Both the position numbers and the translations under genes were made by a program. A DNA stretch of 64,000 nucleotides from Mycolicibacter sp. MU0102 (GTDB lineage: Bacteria > Actinomycetota > Actinomycetes > Mycobacteriales > Mycobacteriaceae). A model generated the notes under the pieces. The model was given only the letters and a program-made list of their open reading frames with translations, made no database searches and was not told the DNA's origin. The stretch lies in the NCBI RefSeq assembly GCF_963378105.1, contig NZ_OY726398.1:2604001-2668000 (forward strand). Direction: 5' to 3'. Each line of letters opens with the position of its first letter. Position 1 is the stretch's first letter. Positions 16,061 through 24,296 of the stretch are shown piece by piece.

Positions 16061-17263
16061 CTACCCGCCAGCCGGCGAACGGGGCATAACCTTGGGGGCC
16101 TTGGCGGCTATCGCGCCCATGCCACGGCCGGCCATCGCGCCCATCATGGCGTGGCCGAACGGGCCGCCCGGCAGTCCCGCCGACATGGTCTGGACCGGGG
16201 CGCTGACCGTGGTGGCAGGCAGTACCGGCGCGGCGCGGACCATGCCGTCGGCGGCCGACGCCCAGGCTCCCGGCACCTTCAGCGCGCCCATCGAGGCGGC
16301 TTGGCCGAGCTTGGCGGAGATGGCGCTCGTGGCCGAGCTGAAGTGGCCGGCCAGCACGCCGACCGCACCTTGCAGCTTGTCGTTGACGAAGTCGCCGATC
16401 TGGGTCATCAGGGTGCCGGCGCCCCCGGCCGCCGACTGTCCGGCCAGCGTGCCCGCCGTTCCGGCCGCTCCGCCCATCCGGGCGAACTGCATCAGCATCG
16501 GCAGGAACCGCACCAACATCATCGCGGGCGTGCTCAACGTGTTAACCGGCATCATCAGCTGCGAGATCGTGGTGGCCGAGAGCCTCGGGTCCAATCCGAG
16601 TGCGGTGGCCATGTCCTTCATGCCGATCGCGTCGAGCAGCCCACCCACGGTGGCCAAGTCATAACCGGACGGCCCGGTGTTAGGCGGAGTGACGACCGGA
16701 CCGCCATCGGCCGATCCCGGTGTCCCCTGCGTCGTCGCCTGAGCGGACTGCGGCGGTGTCGACACCTGCTGCAGCGCATTGTTGTTCGCCTCCGCAGAAC
16801 CGCTGTAGGTGTCCATCGCGGCGCCGTCGGTCGCCCACATCACTTCGTACTGGTGCTCAGTGGCCTGGATCAGCGGGGTGTTCTGGCCAAAGAAGTTGGT
16901 CGAGATCAGCGCCAGCAGCATCGCCCGGTTGGCCGCGATCACCGCGGGCGGCACGGATGCGGCCCGCGCCGCTTCGAACAGCCCGGCTGCCTGGGTGGCC
17001 AGCGCAGCGTTGTTGGCGGCGGTCGCCGAGGCCTGCTCCAGCCAGGCCACATACGGCGCGGTGGAGGTGGTCGCCGCCGCCGAGCCGGCCCCAGTCCAGG
17101 TCGAGTCCAGATTGGCAATCACCGAATGCGTCGCGGTGGCCGACGTCATCAACTCGCTCGACAGCTGAGCCCACGCCGCCGCGGCTTCCAGCAGTGGACC
17201 CGAACCGGGCCCGGTATATATAAGCCCGGAGTTGATCTCGGGCGGAAAGACACTGAAACTCAT
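16061..17263 (-). CDS. PPE family protein, SVP-like subgroup
   Basis: A 400-residue PPE protein. The N-terminal roughly 180-residue PPE domain begins MSFSVFPPEINSGLIYTGPG, with the Pro-Pro-Glu at about residues 7-9. It contains WTGAGSAAA and the conserved LALISTNFFGQNTP segment. The C-terminal half is Ala/Gly/Met-rich and has GALKVPGAW, a variant of the Gx2SVPx2W motif with Lys for Ser, so the protein sits near the SVP subgroup. It is encoded 14 bp after the PE gene, and the two should be secreted as a heterodimer, probably by ESX-5. A cell-surface or secreted role is likely; no specific function can be assigned. Confidence 0.92.
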   Translation of the reverse strand: MSFSVFPPEINSGLIYTGPGSGPLLEAAAAWAQLSSELMTSATATHSVIANLDSTWTGAGSAAATTSTAPYVAWLEQASATAANNAALATQAAGLFEAARAASVPPAVIAANRAMLLALISTNFFGQNTPLIQATEHQYEVMWATDGAAMDTYSGSAEANNNALQQVSTPPQSAQATTQGTPGSADGGPVVTPPNTGPSGYDLATVGGLLDAIGMKDMATALGLDPRLSATTISQLMMPVNTLSTPAMMLVRFLPMLMQFARMGGAAGTAGTLAGQSAAGGAGTLMTQIGDFVNDKLQGAVGVLAGHFSSATSAISAKLGQAASMGALKVPGAWASAADGMVRAAPVLPATTVSAPVQTMSAGLPGGPFGHAMMGAMAGRGMGAIAAKAPKVMPRSPAGG

Positions 17264-17277
17264 TGAGGCGCCCCGCT

Positions 17278-17577
17278 TCAGCCAGCAGCCGTGGCGTTGA
17301 CAGCCTCGGTGAGGGCGTAAGCGTTCGCGTTGCTACCCAAAGTGGCCGCGATCTGCTGGTGCACTGCTGCCGCCTGAGCACTGACCTCCTGGAACAGCGA
17401 GCCGTGAACCGAGAAGTGGGCAGCAGTCATCGCCGACACCAGGTCGGCGGCAGGCGCGGTCACACCAGTGGTAGGAGCAGCAGCGGCGGTGACCCCCGCG
17501 GTCATCGAGTCGCCGATTCCGGAAAGGCTTCCGGCGGCCGCCGTCAGAATCTCTGGCTGAGCGGTTACGAACGACAT
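17278..17577 (-). CDS. PE family protein (short, PE domain only)
   Basis: A 99-residue PE protein with no C-terminal extension. It starts MSFVTAQPEILTAAAGSL with the Pro-Glu at residues 8-9 and ends with the type VII export signal YxxxE (YALTE). The ATG at 17577 is preceded by GGAGGA, which rules out the upstream in-frame ATG at 17640. It is the first gene of the PE-PPE-esxM-esxN operon and the probable heterodimer partner of the adjacent PPE protein. Confidence 0.92.
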   Translation of the reverse strand: MSFVTAQPEILTAAAGSLSGIGDSMTAGVTAAAAPTTGVTAPAADLVSAMTAAHFSVHGSLFQEVSAQAAAVHQQIAATLGSNANAYALTEAVNATAAG

Positions 17578-18072
17578 TGTTCCTCCTGGGGGGTCGTGCA
17601 AGCGTCTCGGGAAGTGTTGGGTACTCGAAGTCGGCGTCAATACTTGACGTACGTCACTCTAGCGGACAGTTGTAATAACGGTCTGATAAAGCTGGGGCGC
17701 CCGAGGCGAACGACAACTCGTGGCCGGAGCACCACGGGGCCCTGCGACTACGAGTTGAAGCGTTCACCGAGCAGACGACCTCTCTTGAATCCTGGGGCAG
17801 GTAGCTGCGGCAGCCGTCGCTGGAAGCGTCCTATTGCGGCCGGATGCAGAACGTAACACCGGCGCGACCTCGGGGTACAGCACGACGACAAACATTCAGT
17901 AAAGCTTTGGGATCTGGTCAGACAAAGCTCTATTCACTTAGCCAAGGCGCGGGATTGGACGCGTTCAACCACGCTGAACCGGGCCTGGCGGCGGGCGCCG
18001 GTATGCGAAGCTAAGGTGCCCCAATCGGTCGGCGGGCACCATCTAACTACGGACAACTCCACGGAGCGTGCG
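17578..18072. other. Intergenic region between PE operon and divergent metallopeptidase
   Basis: About 495 bp without a convincing gene. Short open frames lack ribosome-binding sites and family resemblance. Somewhat AT-richer patches (around 17650-17690 and 17885-17945) could hold the divergent promoters. No repeat or RNA gene was recognised. Confidence 0.5.
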
Positions 18073-18948
18073 ATGACCTTCAACGAGGGTATGCAGATCG
18101 ATACCAGCACCACCTCCTCAGGCGGCGGCGGTCGTGGGATTGCGATCGGCGGTGGCGTTGCCGGGCTGGTGATTCTGGTGGTGGCGCTGCTGTTGGGAGC
18201 CGATCCCGGCGAGGTGCTCAGCCAGCAGCCCGTGGATCGCGGTCAGTACACGTCGCCGGGCTTCGACCTCGACAAATGCCGCACCGGCAAGGACGCCAAT
18301 AAATACGTGCAATGCCGGGTGGTCGCCACGGCCAACTCGGTGGACGCGGTGTGGTCGGACCTGCTGCGTGGTTACACGCGTCCGCGCGTAGAGCTGTTCA
18401 GCGGACAGACGTCCACCGCCTGCGGGGCGGCCAGCAGTGCGGTCGGACCGTTCTACTGCCCGGCGGACCAGACCGCCTACTTCGATACCGACTTCTTCAA
18501 GGTGCTCGTCGACCGGTTCGGCTCCAGCAGCGGGCCCCTGGCGCAGGAGTATGTGGTCGCTCACGAGTTCGGCCACCACGTGCAGAACCTGCTCGGCGTG
18601 CTCGGCCGGGCCCAGACCGGCGCGCAGGGCGCGACCGGCGCCGGGGTTCGTACCGAGCTGCAGGCCGACTGCTACGCCGGGGTCTGGGCGCACTACGCAT
18701 CGGTGACCAAGCAGGAGGGCACCGGGGTGCCGTTCCTGCAGCCGCTGACCGACCAAGACATCAGCGATGCGTTGTCGGCGGCGTCGTCGGTGGGCGACGA
18801 CCGCATTCAGCAGGCCGCCACCGGTCGAGTCAACCCGGAGTCCTGGACCCACGGTGCGTCAGCACAGCGTCAGCACTGGTTCACCGTCGGCTATCAGAGC
18901 GGCGACCCCAACCAGTGCGACACCTTCGCCGCCGCTGACCTGGGTTAG
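18073..18948 (+). CDS. Membrane-anchored neutral zinc metallopeptidase (YpfJ family)
   Basis: A 291-residue protein of the putative neutral zinc metallopeptidase family (pfam04228). A Gly-rich cytoplasmic stretch leads into one transmembrane helix (about residues 25-45). The zinc motif HEFGHH begins at residue 164. The third ligand is expected in the TELQADCYAGVWA block about 30 residues later, as in the family. The ATG at 18073 has GGAG six bases upstream; an in-frame codon at 18016 lacks a site. Conserved cysteines (CGAASSAVGPFYC) suggest an extracytoplasmic location. Backbone gene (Rv2575 position). The substrate is unknown. Confidence 0.88.
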   Translation: MTFNEGMQIDTSTTSSGGGGRGIAIGGGVAGLVILVVALLLGADPGEVLSQQPVDRGQYTSPGFDLDKCRTGKDANKYVQCRVVATANSVDAVWSDLLRGYTRPRVELFSGQTSTACGAASSAVGPFYCPADQTAYFDTDFFKVLVDRFGSSSGPLAQEYVVAHEFGHHVQNLLGVLGRAQTGAQGATGAGVRTELQADCYAGVWAHYASVTKQEGTGVPFLQPLTDQDISDALSAASSVGDDRIQQAATGRVNPESWTHGASAQRQHWFTVGYQSGDPNQCDTFAAADLG

Positions 18949-18955
18949 CCCTGGG

Positions 18956-19828
18956 TCAGCGCGAGAGCAGCTCGCGCAGCTCGGCCTGGCCCGCCTCGTC
19001 GAGCGGCAGCAGTGGGCGGCGCGGTTCTCCGGCCGGCACCCCGAGCATGTCCAGGCCGGCCTTGACCGTGGTGGGCAGCCCGCCGGCCACGATGAACTCC
19101 AGCAGCGGCTTGAGGTCGTCGTAGCAAGCCTGGGCCTTGTCCAGTTCACCGGCGGTGACCGCGGTGTAGAGGTCCAGGCAAGGCTGCGGACGTAGGTTGG
19201 GTGCCGCGGTGCACCAGCCGGCCGCCCCGGCACGCAGCGCATCGAGCACCAGCGGATTACTGCCGTTGAAGAATGGCAGGCGCCCGTCGGACAGCGTGGC
19301 GATCCGCAGCATCCGGCTCAGATCGCCGGTGGATTCCTTGACCATGGTGACGTGCTCGATGTCCTCGGACATGGCCACCAGCAGCTCCGGACTCATGTCG
19401 ATCCCCGAGGTCGCCGGATTGTTGTAGGCCACGATATCGATGTCGATGGCGTCGGAGACGGCCGCGTAGTGCGCGATGATCTCGCGTTCGCACAGCTTCC
19501 AATACGACACCGGCGAGACCATCACCGCGTCGGCGCCGGCCTGCGCGGCATAGCGGGCGCGGCGCACGGTACGCGCAGTGGTCAGGTCTGAGACACCGAC
19601 CAGCACCGGCACGCGCCCGGCGACCGCGGCGACCGACGCGTCGACGCAGGTGTCGAACTCGTCCTCATCGAGGTAGGCGAGCTCACCGGTGCTGCCCAGC
19701 GGGGCGATGGCGTGCACCCCGGCCTTGACGAGACGGTCGATGACGGTGGTCAGGACCGCGGTATCGATTCCGCCGTCGCGGAACGGCGTCACCGGGTAGC
19801 CGATGACTCCATATAACTGTGCTGCCAC
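18956..19828 (-). CDS. DapA-superfamily class I aldolase/lyase
   Basis: A 290-residue (beta/alpha)8 enzyme of the dihydrodipicolinate synthase / N-acetylneuraminate lyase superfamily. It shows GYPVTPF near the start, the PLGSTGE substrate motif, YNNP with the proton-relay Tyr, and the Schiff-base Lys in MVKESTG near residue 163. The GSTGE and YNNP variants and its context argue against the housekeeping DapA of lysine synthesis. It lies 30 bp downstream of a class II aldolase gene on the same strand, and both are divergent from an XRE-cupin regulator. Together they look like a small catabolic operon for a keto-acid or sugar-acid. The reaction is not determinable here. Confidence 0.85.
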   Translation of the reverse strand: MAAQLYGVIGYPVTPFRDGGIDTAVLTTVIDRLVKAGVHAIAPLGSTGELAYLDEDEFDTCVDASVAAVAGRVPVLVGVSDLTTARTVRRARYAAQAGADAVMVSPVSYWKLCEREIIAHYAAVSDAIDIDIVAYNNPATSGIDMSPELLVAMSEDIEHVTMVKESTGDLSRMLRIATLSDGRLPFFNGSNPLVLDALRAGAAGWCTAAPNLRPQPCLDLYTAVTAGELDKAQACYDDLKPLLEFIVAGGLPTTVKAGLDMLGVPAGEPRRPLLPLDEAGQAELRELLSR

Positions 19829-19858
19829 GTGGGACTCCTTGCTTATCGGGTGATCCCT

Positions 19859-20644
19859 CTACTGATTGATCACAGTGGGGTGGCCGGCCAGAGCCCGGCG
19901 GGCGTAGTAGGCGAAGTTGGCCTGGCTGCGGTTGGGCAGCAACGTCCAGTCGTGGGCTTCGCGGGCCAGCTTCTCCGGGAGTTCTTTGATGGTCCCGGCG
20001 GCCATGGCCGCCAGCTGCAGTGCGGCGGCCCGCTCGATCAGCACCGCCAGCGAACAGGCCTCCTCCACGCTGGCGCCGGCCACGATCTGGCCGTGGTGCG
20101 CCAGCAGGATCGCCTTCTTGTCCCCGATGGCCTCGGAGATGATCTCGCCCTCCTCGTTTCCGACCGGGACCCCCGGCCACAGCGGCAGGAAGGCGCAGTC
20201 GTCGTAGAGCGGCGTGGTGTCCATGTGCGAGACGATCAACGGGGTCTCCAGCATGGACAGTGCAGCGACATGAAACGGGTGGGTGTGCACGATGCACTGG
20301 ACATCGGGACGGGCGCGATAGATCCAGCTGTGGAATCGGTTGGCGGGGTTGGCCATCCCCTCGCCCTCGATCACGTTGAGGTCTTCGTCGACGAGCAGAA
20401 GATTGGCGTCGGTGATCTCGTCGAATCCCAGGCCGAGCCGTTGGGTGTAATAGGTCCCGGGCGCCTCGGCACGGGCGGTGATCTGTCCGGCCAGGCCGGA
20501 GTCATGACCGCGGTCGGACAGCGCGCGGCAGGTCAGCGCCAGTTTCTGGCGCGTGGACCACTGACCTCCGGTGAAGTTCTCCGCGAAGCGTTGCTCCGCG
20601 CGATGCATCAGGTCGGATTTTGAATCGTCGAACGTGGTGCCCAT
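19859..20644 (-). CDS. Class II aldolase/adducin family protein
   Basis: A 261-residue metal-dependent aldolase or decarboxylase of the fuculose-1-phosphate aldolase/adducin fold. The zinc-binding histidines are visible in CIVHTHPFH and in AILLAHHGQIVAGAS. The N-terminal LALTCRALSDRGHDSGLAGQ matches the usual glycine/asparagine substrate-binding stretch, with Gly in place of Asn. AGGAGC lies upstream of the ATG. It is the first gene of the two-gene operon with the DapA-like enzyme. The promoter faces that of the XRE-cupin regulator and overlaps several copies of GTGTCAT. The substrate is unknown. Confidence 0.85.
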   Translation of the reverse strand: MGTTFDDSKSDLMHRAEQRFAENFTGGQWSTRQKLALTCRALSDRGHDSGLAGQITARAEAPGTYYTQRLGLGFDEITDANLLLVDEDLNVIEGEGMANPANRFHSWIYRARPDVQCIVHTHPFHVAALSMLETPLIVSHMDTTPLYDDCAFLPLWPGVPVGNEEGEIISEAIGDKKAILLAHHGQIVAGASVEEACSLAVLIERAAALQLAAMAAGTIKELPEKLAREAHDWTLLPNRSQANFAYYARRALAGHPTVINQ

Positions 20645-20669
20645 GGCAGCTCCTCGGTGACGGAAGTGG

Positions 20670-20718
20670 ATGACACGACCATATCCGATAGGACACTTTG
20701 TGTCATCTCCTGTGTCAT
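20670..20718. promoter_or_regulatory. Multiple-heptamer operator of the XRE-cupin regulator
   Basis: The intergenic region holds ATGACAC (20670-20676), GACAC-TTT-GTGTCAT (20692-20706, an inverted repeat with a 3-nt centre) and GTGTCAT (20712-20718). These are four copies of one half-site in both orientations. They cover the divergent promoters of the aldolase operon and the regulator. Arrangement and position suggest autoregulation plus control of the aldolases. Confidence 0.65.
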
Positions 20719-20727
20719 GATGGACGC

Positions 20728-21261
20728 ATGACGCAACTGCTGCGCGCCGTCCGCAAGCAGCGCGGCCTCACCCTCGAAGGCCTCGCCGAGCGGACCGGGC
20801 TGACCAAGAGCTACCTGTCCAAGATCGAACGCAGTCGCAGCACGCCGTCCATCGCGGTGGCCATCAAGGTGGCGCAGGCCCTGGACGTCGATGTGGCGCA
20901 ACTGTTCTCCGAGCGCGGTGACGAGGACAAGATCGCCGTGGACCGGGCCGCGGACCGCAGCGAGGATCGGCAGCGTTACCGGGCAATGGCCGCCAATATG
21001 CTGGGAAAGTCAATGTCCCCGTTCGTCGTTCGCCCCACCGGCGACGCCAGTCGCGACGGTCATCCGGTTCATCAAGGCCAGGAGTTCGTGTTCGTGCACA
21101 CCGGGACCGTTGAATTGGAGTACGGCGATACGACGTTGACGCTGGGCGCCGGTGACAGCGCCTACTTCGACGCCTCGATCAGCCACCGCCTGCGCTCGGT
21201 GGGCTCGGGGCCGGCCGAAGTCGTCGTAGTCGCCGCCGACGAAGCCGGCGGTGCGCAGTGA
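20728..21261 (+). CDS. XRE-family transcriptional regulator with cupin domain
   Basis: A 177-residue two-domain regulator. The N-terminal helix-turn-helix (LLRAVRKQRGLTLEGLAERT, TKSYLSKIERSRSTPSI) is followed by a C-terminal cupin barrel. The cupin shows HPVHQGQEFVFVHTGTVELE and the second motif GAGDSAYFDASISHRLRS, with likely metal-binding histidines. The ATG at 20728 is chosen over an upstream TTG, which would lie within the operator repeats. Regulators of this type sense a small molecule through the cupin and often control an adjacent catabolic operon. Here that would be the divergent aldolase pair. The next gene starts inside its stop codon (GTGA). Confidence 0.9.
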   Translation: MTQLLRAVRKQRGLTLEGLAERTGLTKSYLSKIERSRSTPSIAVAIKVAQALDVDVAQLFSERGDEDKIAVDRAADRSEDRQRYRAMAANMLGKSMSPFVVRPTGDASRDGHPVHQGQEFVFVHTGTVELEYGDTTLTLGAGDSAYFDASISHRLRSVGSGPAEVVVVAADEAGGAQ

Positions 21262-21599
21262 ACACCGAGCTGCTGTTCTCCTACGGCACCCTGCAGCTAC
21301 CGGAGGTGCAACGCAGCACGTTCGGGCGCGAACCCGATGGCCGGCCCGACGCGATCATCGGCTACGACCTGGACTACGTGACGATCACCGATCCCCACGT
21401 GGTGGCAGTCAGTGGCAGCGACCGTCATCCGATCCTGCGCCCGTCGGACGCACATGACGCCGCTGTCCCTGGCACGGTGTTTGCGATCAGCACCGCCGAA
21501 CTGGCGGCCGCTGACGAGTACGAAGTCGACGCCTACCGGCGGATCTCGGTGCCACTGCGCTCAGGGGCGCAAGCCTGGGTGTACGTGTTCGCCGGCTGA
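21258..21599 (+). CDS. Gamma-glutamylcyclotransferase-like (AIG2/GGCT) protein
   Basis: A 113-residue protein of the gamma-glutamyl cyclotransferase-like fold. The signature SYGTLQ near residue 8 forms the substrate-binding loop, and the expected catalytic Glu lies in AADEYEVDAYRR. The GTG start overlaps the stop of the XRE-cupin gene by four bases, so the two are translationally coupled. Family members act on gamma-glutamyl amines or related amides. The coupling hints that the substrate of this small regulon may be an amide or amino-acid derivative, which is inference only. No transport signal is present. Confidence 0.85.
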   Translation: MNTELLFSYGTLQLPEVQRSTFGREPDGRPDAIIGYDLDYVTITDPHVVAVSGSDRHPILRPSDAHDAAVPGTVFAISTAELAAADEYEVDAYRRISVPLRSGAQAWVYVFAG

Positions 21600-21609
21600 G
21601 CCGGATCCG

Positions 21610-22164
21610 TCACCAGGGCCGGGTAGCGCAGGACACCCCACTGCCGCCCTGCTGCGACACCACCACTTCGCCGTCGACGGCGATCTCGCAGTGGAACTCC
21701 GGGTTGATCCGCAAGCCACCGCTTGCGGTGACCAGCGCCCACTGACTCGGATCGGCCAGCGTGGTGGTGTAGACCACCGGCGCTCCCCCGCCGATCGGCA
21801 CCCGAACCGTCTCGAGGTACTCCGAGGAGTTGGCGTTGTAGGCGGCCATGCTGGGCGGGTCGGTCTTGATGTAGGAGATGTTGCCGGTCAGGTCGCTGGT
21901 GGCGGTGATGGTGTAGGTGACCTCGTGGCCGCCGGTCGCGCTCTTCTTCGGGGCGTCGGCCGACGGTTCGGTCGCGTTCTCCGTTGCGGTGGGCGTCGGC
22001 GAGGGTGCCGCATTCTCGGTGGGCGATGCCGCCGGGCTCTCAGTCGGCGATGCTGGGCTGGTCTCGGGGTCTGCAAGTGACGTCGCATGGCTGGCTGCCA
22101 CGCCGGCGGCGGCCATCAGCAGCACCGTCCCGAACTTGACTGTCACGTTCCGCATGATCGTCAT
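21610..22164 (-). CDS. Exported MmpS-like protein with Pro/Ser/Thr linker
   Basis: A 184-residue protein (ATG 22164; a second ATG at 22155 is possible). Residues 1-35 form a signal peptide or anchor (VKFGTVLLMAAAGVAASHA). A low-complexity linker of about 45 residues rich in Ser, Pro, Thr, Glu and Ala follows. The C-terminal domain (EVTYTITATSDLTGNISYI ... PEFHCEIAVDGEVVVSQ ... GVSCATRPW) resembles the periplasmic beta-domain of MmpS proteins, with a Cys pair. No MmpL gene adjoins. The position next to hisS matches Rv2576c of M. tuberculosis. Function is unknown; an envelope role is likely. Confidence 0.7.
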   Translation of the reverse strand: MTIMRNVTVKFGTVLLMAAAGVAASHATSLADPETSPASPTESPAASPTENAAPSPTPTATENATEPSADAPKKSATGGHEVTYTITATSDLTGNISYIKTDPPSMAAYNANSSEYLETVRVPIGGGAPVVYTTTLADPSQWALVTASGGLRINPEFHCEIAVDGEVVVSQQGGSGVSCATRPW

Positions 22165-22238
22165 ACCGCGCCACGCTACCGGAGGGCCGGCTCCGACGAG
22201 GGCCAGCAGCTGCCCCTCATGCCACACCGGCCCGACTA

Positions 22239-23504
22239 TCAGGCGTCGCTCAACCGCGTGCGTACCTCGGCGACAACATCGTCGATCGGCACATCGACCT
22301 GCTCCCCGGTGGCCAAGTTCTTGACGCCGACGGTGCCTGACTCCAGGTCGCGGTCCCCGGCGACCAGGGCGATGACGGCCCCGGAACGGTCGGCGGCACG
22401 CATCGCGCCCTTGAGGCCGCGGTCCCCGTAAGCCAGGTCCACGCGCACCCCGGCGGCCCGCAACTGTGCGGCGATAACGGCCAGCCGCAGCTTGGCCGTC
22501 TCGGAAAGGCCCACCCCGAACACGTCGCATCGGCTGGTCTGCCCCACCGTCTTGCCCTCGGCGGCCAGCGCGAGCAGGGTGCGGTCCACGCCGAGACCGA
22601 AGCCGATCCCGGACAGGTCCTGGCCACCGAGCTGACGCATAAGCCCGTCGTAGCGGCCTCCGCCACCGATCCCGGACTGCGCGCCCAACCCGTCGTGCAC
22701 GAATTCGAAGGTGGTTTTGGTGTAGTAGTCCAGGCCGCGCACCATCCGCGGGTTCACCACGTACGGGACCCCGAGCGCATCCAGGTGTGCCAACACGGTG
22801 TCGAAGTGCGTCCGGGCGGCTTCGGAGAGGTGGTCGAGCATCACCGGGGCGTCGGCGGTCATCTCACGCACGTGCGGACGCTTGTCGTCGAGCACCCGCA
22901 GTGGATTGAGCTGCGCGCGCTGGCGGGTCTCCTCGTCAAGGTCGAGCCCGAAGAGGAACTGCTGCAGCAACTCTCGATAGGCGGGGCGGCAGGTGTCGTC
23001 GCCCAAGGAGGTGATCTCCAGCCGGAAGCCGTCCAGGCCCAGGGAACGGAAGCCCGCATCGGCGACCGCGATCACCTCGGCGTCCAGGGCGGGATCGTCC
23101 ACCCCGATCGCCTCGACCCCGACTTGTTGCAGCTGCCGATAACGGCCGGCCTGCGGGCGCTCGTAACGGAAGAACGGCCCCGAATAGCAAAGCTTGGCCG
23201 GCAACTGACCGCGGTCCAGCCCATGCTCGATCACCGCGCGCATCACGCCTGCGGTGCCCTCGGGCCGCAGGGTGACCGAACGGTCGCCGCGATCGGCAAA
23301 CGTGTACATCTCCTTGGAGACCACGTCGGTGGACTCTCCCACCCCGCGTGCGAACAGTGCGGTGTCCTCGAAGATCGGCAGCTCGATGTCGCCGTAACCG
23401 GCGCGGCGAGCGACCGTCAGCAGTCCATCGCGGACCGCAACGAAGCCGGCCGAGGCCGGAGGGACATAATCGGGCACCCCTTTGGGTGCGACAAACGTGC
23501 TCAC
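22239..23504 (-). CDS. hisS: Histidine--tRNA ligase
   Basis: Class II HisRS of 421 residues. The N-terminal FVAPKGVPDYVPP, motif 2 with TLRPEGTAGVMRA and YSGPFFRYERPQAGRYRQL, the histidine-specific RGLDYYTKTTFEF and GGGGRYDGLM, and motif 3 (GIGFGLGVDRTLLAL) are all intact. The C-terminal anticodon-binding domain (VFGVGLSETAKLRLAVIAAQ) is complete. The start overlaps the stop of the upstream metallo-beta-lactamase gene by four bases, so the pair is co-translated. Backbone gene (Rv2580c position). Confidence 0.97.
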   Translation of the reverse strand: MSTFVAPKGVPDYVPPASAGFVAVRDGLLTVARRAGYGDIELPIFEDTALFARGVGESTDVVSKEMYTFADRGDRSVTLRPEGTAGVMRAVIEHGLDRGQLPAKLCYSGPFFRYERPQAGRYRQLQQVGVEAIGVDDPALDAEVIAVADAGFRSLGLDGFRLEITSLGDDTCRPAYRELLQQFLFGLDLDEETRQRAQLNPLRVLDDKRPHVREMTADAPVMLDHLSEAARTHFDTVLAHLDALGVPYVVNPRMVRGLDYYTKTTFEFVHDGLGAQSGIGGGGRYDGLMRQLGGQDLSGIGFGLGVDRTLLALAAEGKTVGQTSRCDVFGVGLSETAKLRLAVIAAQLRAAGVRVDLAYGDRGLKGAMRAADRSGAVIALVAGDRDLESGTVGVKNLATGEQVDVPIDDVVAEVRTRLSDA

Positions 23505-24187
23505 GCACTGAGCCCTTCTAGGAACGGGTTGTAACGGCGCTCCGCGCCGATGGTGGTCTTGGGTCCGTGGCCGGGTAGCACCACGGTCGCGTCGTCGAGG
23601 CAGAGCAGTTTGTCGACGATCGAGGTCAGCAGGTCCCGGCCACTACCCCCGGGCAGGTCGGTGCGGCCAACCGAGTTCTGAAACAGGGTGTCCCCGCTGA
23701 AGACGAGGCCGGCCACTGCATTCTCGAAACCCTCGACCCGGAAGACCACCGAACCGCGGGTGTGGCCGGGTGTGTGGTCGACGGTGACCGTGGTGTCGCC
23801 CAAGCCGATCTTGTCTCCGTCGCGATCCAGTTCGATCAGCTGCTTGGGCTCAGAGAACATCGCCTTGCTCAATACCCCGAACAACGCCTGCCCCGGGACG
23901 GTGCCCAGTGAGCGCAGCGGGTCGGTGAGCATGAATCGGTCCTCGGGGTGAATGTAGGTGGGACAGCCGTAGGTGTCGGAGACCTTCTGCGCCGACCAGA
24001 TGTGGTCGATGTGGCCGTGCGTGAGCAGCACCGCCGACGGCGTCAGCCGATTCTCGTCAAGCACCCGCCGCAGCCGGGCCATCGCGCGCTGGCCGGGGTC
24101 GACAACGATCGCGTCCGAGCCCTGCCGTTGCGCCAACACGTAACAGTTGCACGCCAGCATTCCAGCGGGGAATCCGGTGACCAACAC
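23501..24187 (-). CDS. Metallo-beta-lactamase fold hydrolase (glyoxalase II-like)
   Basis: A 228-residue binuclear metal hydrolase. The HxHxDH motif is THGHIDH, followed by the third histidine in DHTPGHTRGS, the bridging Asp in VFSGDTLF and the last His in VVLPGHGPKT. The domain is compact and typical of the glyoxalase II-like YcbL/Rv2581c group; no C-terminal glyoxalase II helix is present. It is coupled to hisS through an ATGA overlap. The real substrate in mycobacteria is unknown and may be a thioester. Confidence 0.9.
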   Translation of the reverse strand: MLVTGFPAGMLACNCYVLAQRQGSDAIVVDPGQRAMARLRRVLDENRLTPSAVLLTHGHIDHIWSAQKVSDTYGCPTYIHPEDRFMLTDPLRSLGTVPGQALFGVLSKAMFSEPKQLIELDRDGDKIGLGDTTVTVDHTPGHTRGSVVFRVEGFENAVAGLVFSGDTLFQNSVGRTDLPGGSGRDLLTSIVDKLLCLDDATVVLPGHGPKTTIGAERRYNPFLEGLSA

Positions 24188-24296
24188 GCCGACCAGTTTC
24201 CCATTGCACGCCGGGTCGGCGGTGACGCGGGCGGCGCAGGCCCGCTCTGGCAGACTTGAGGCCCGACTCAGTCAGCGAGCCAGGAGGTTACCGCCG

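Noticed and set aside
18956..19828. Housekeeping dapA for lysine synthesis
   Set aside because: The active-site variants (GSTGE, YNNP), the pairing with a class II aldolase and the divergent cupin regulator point to a catabolic paralogue.
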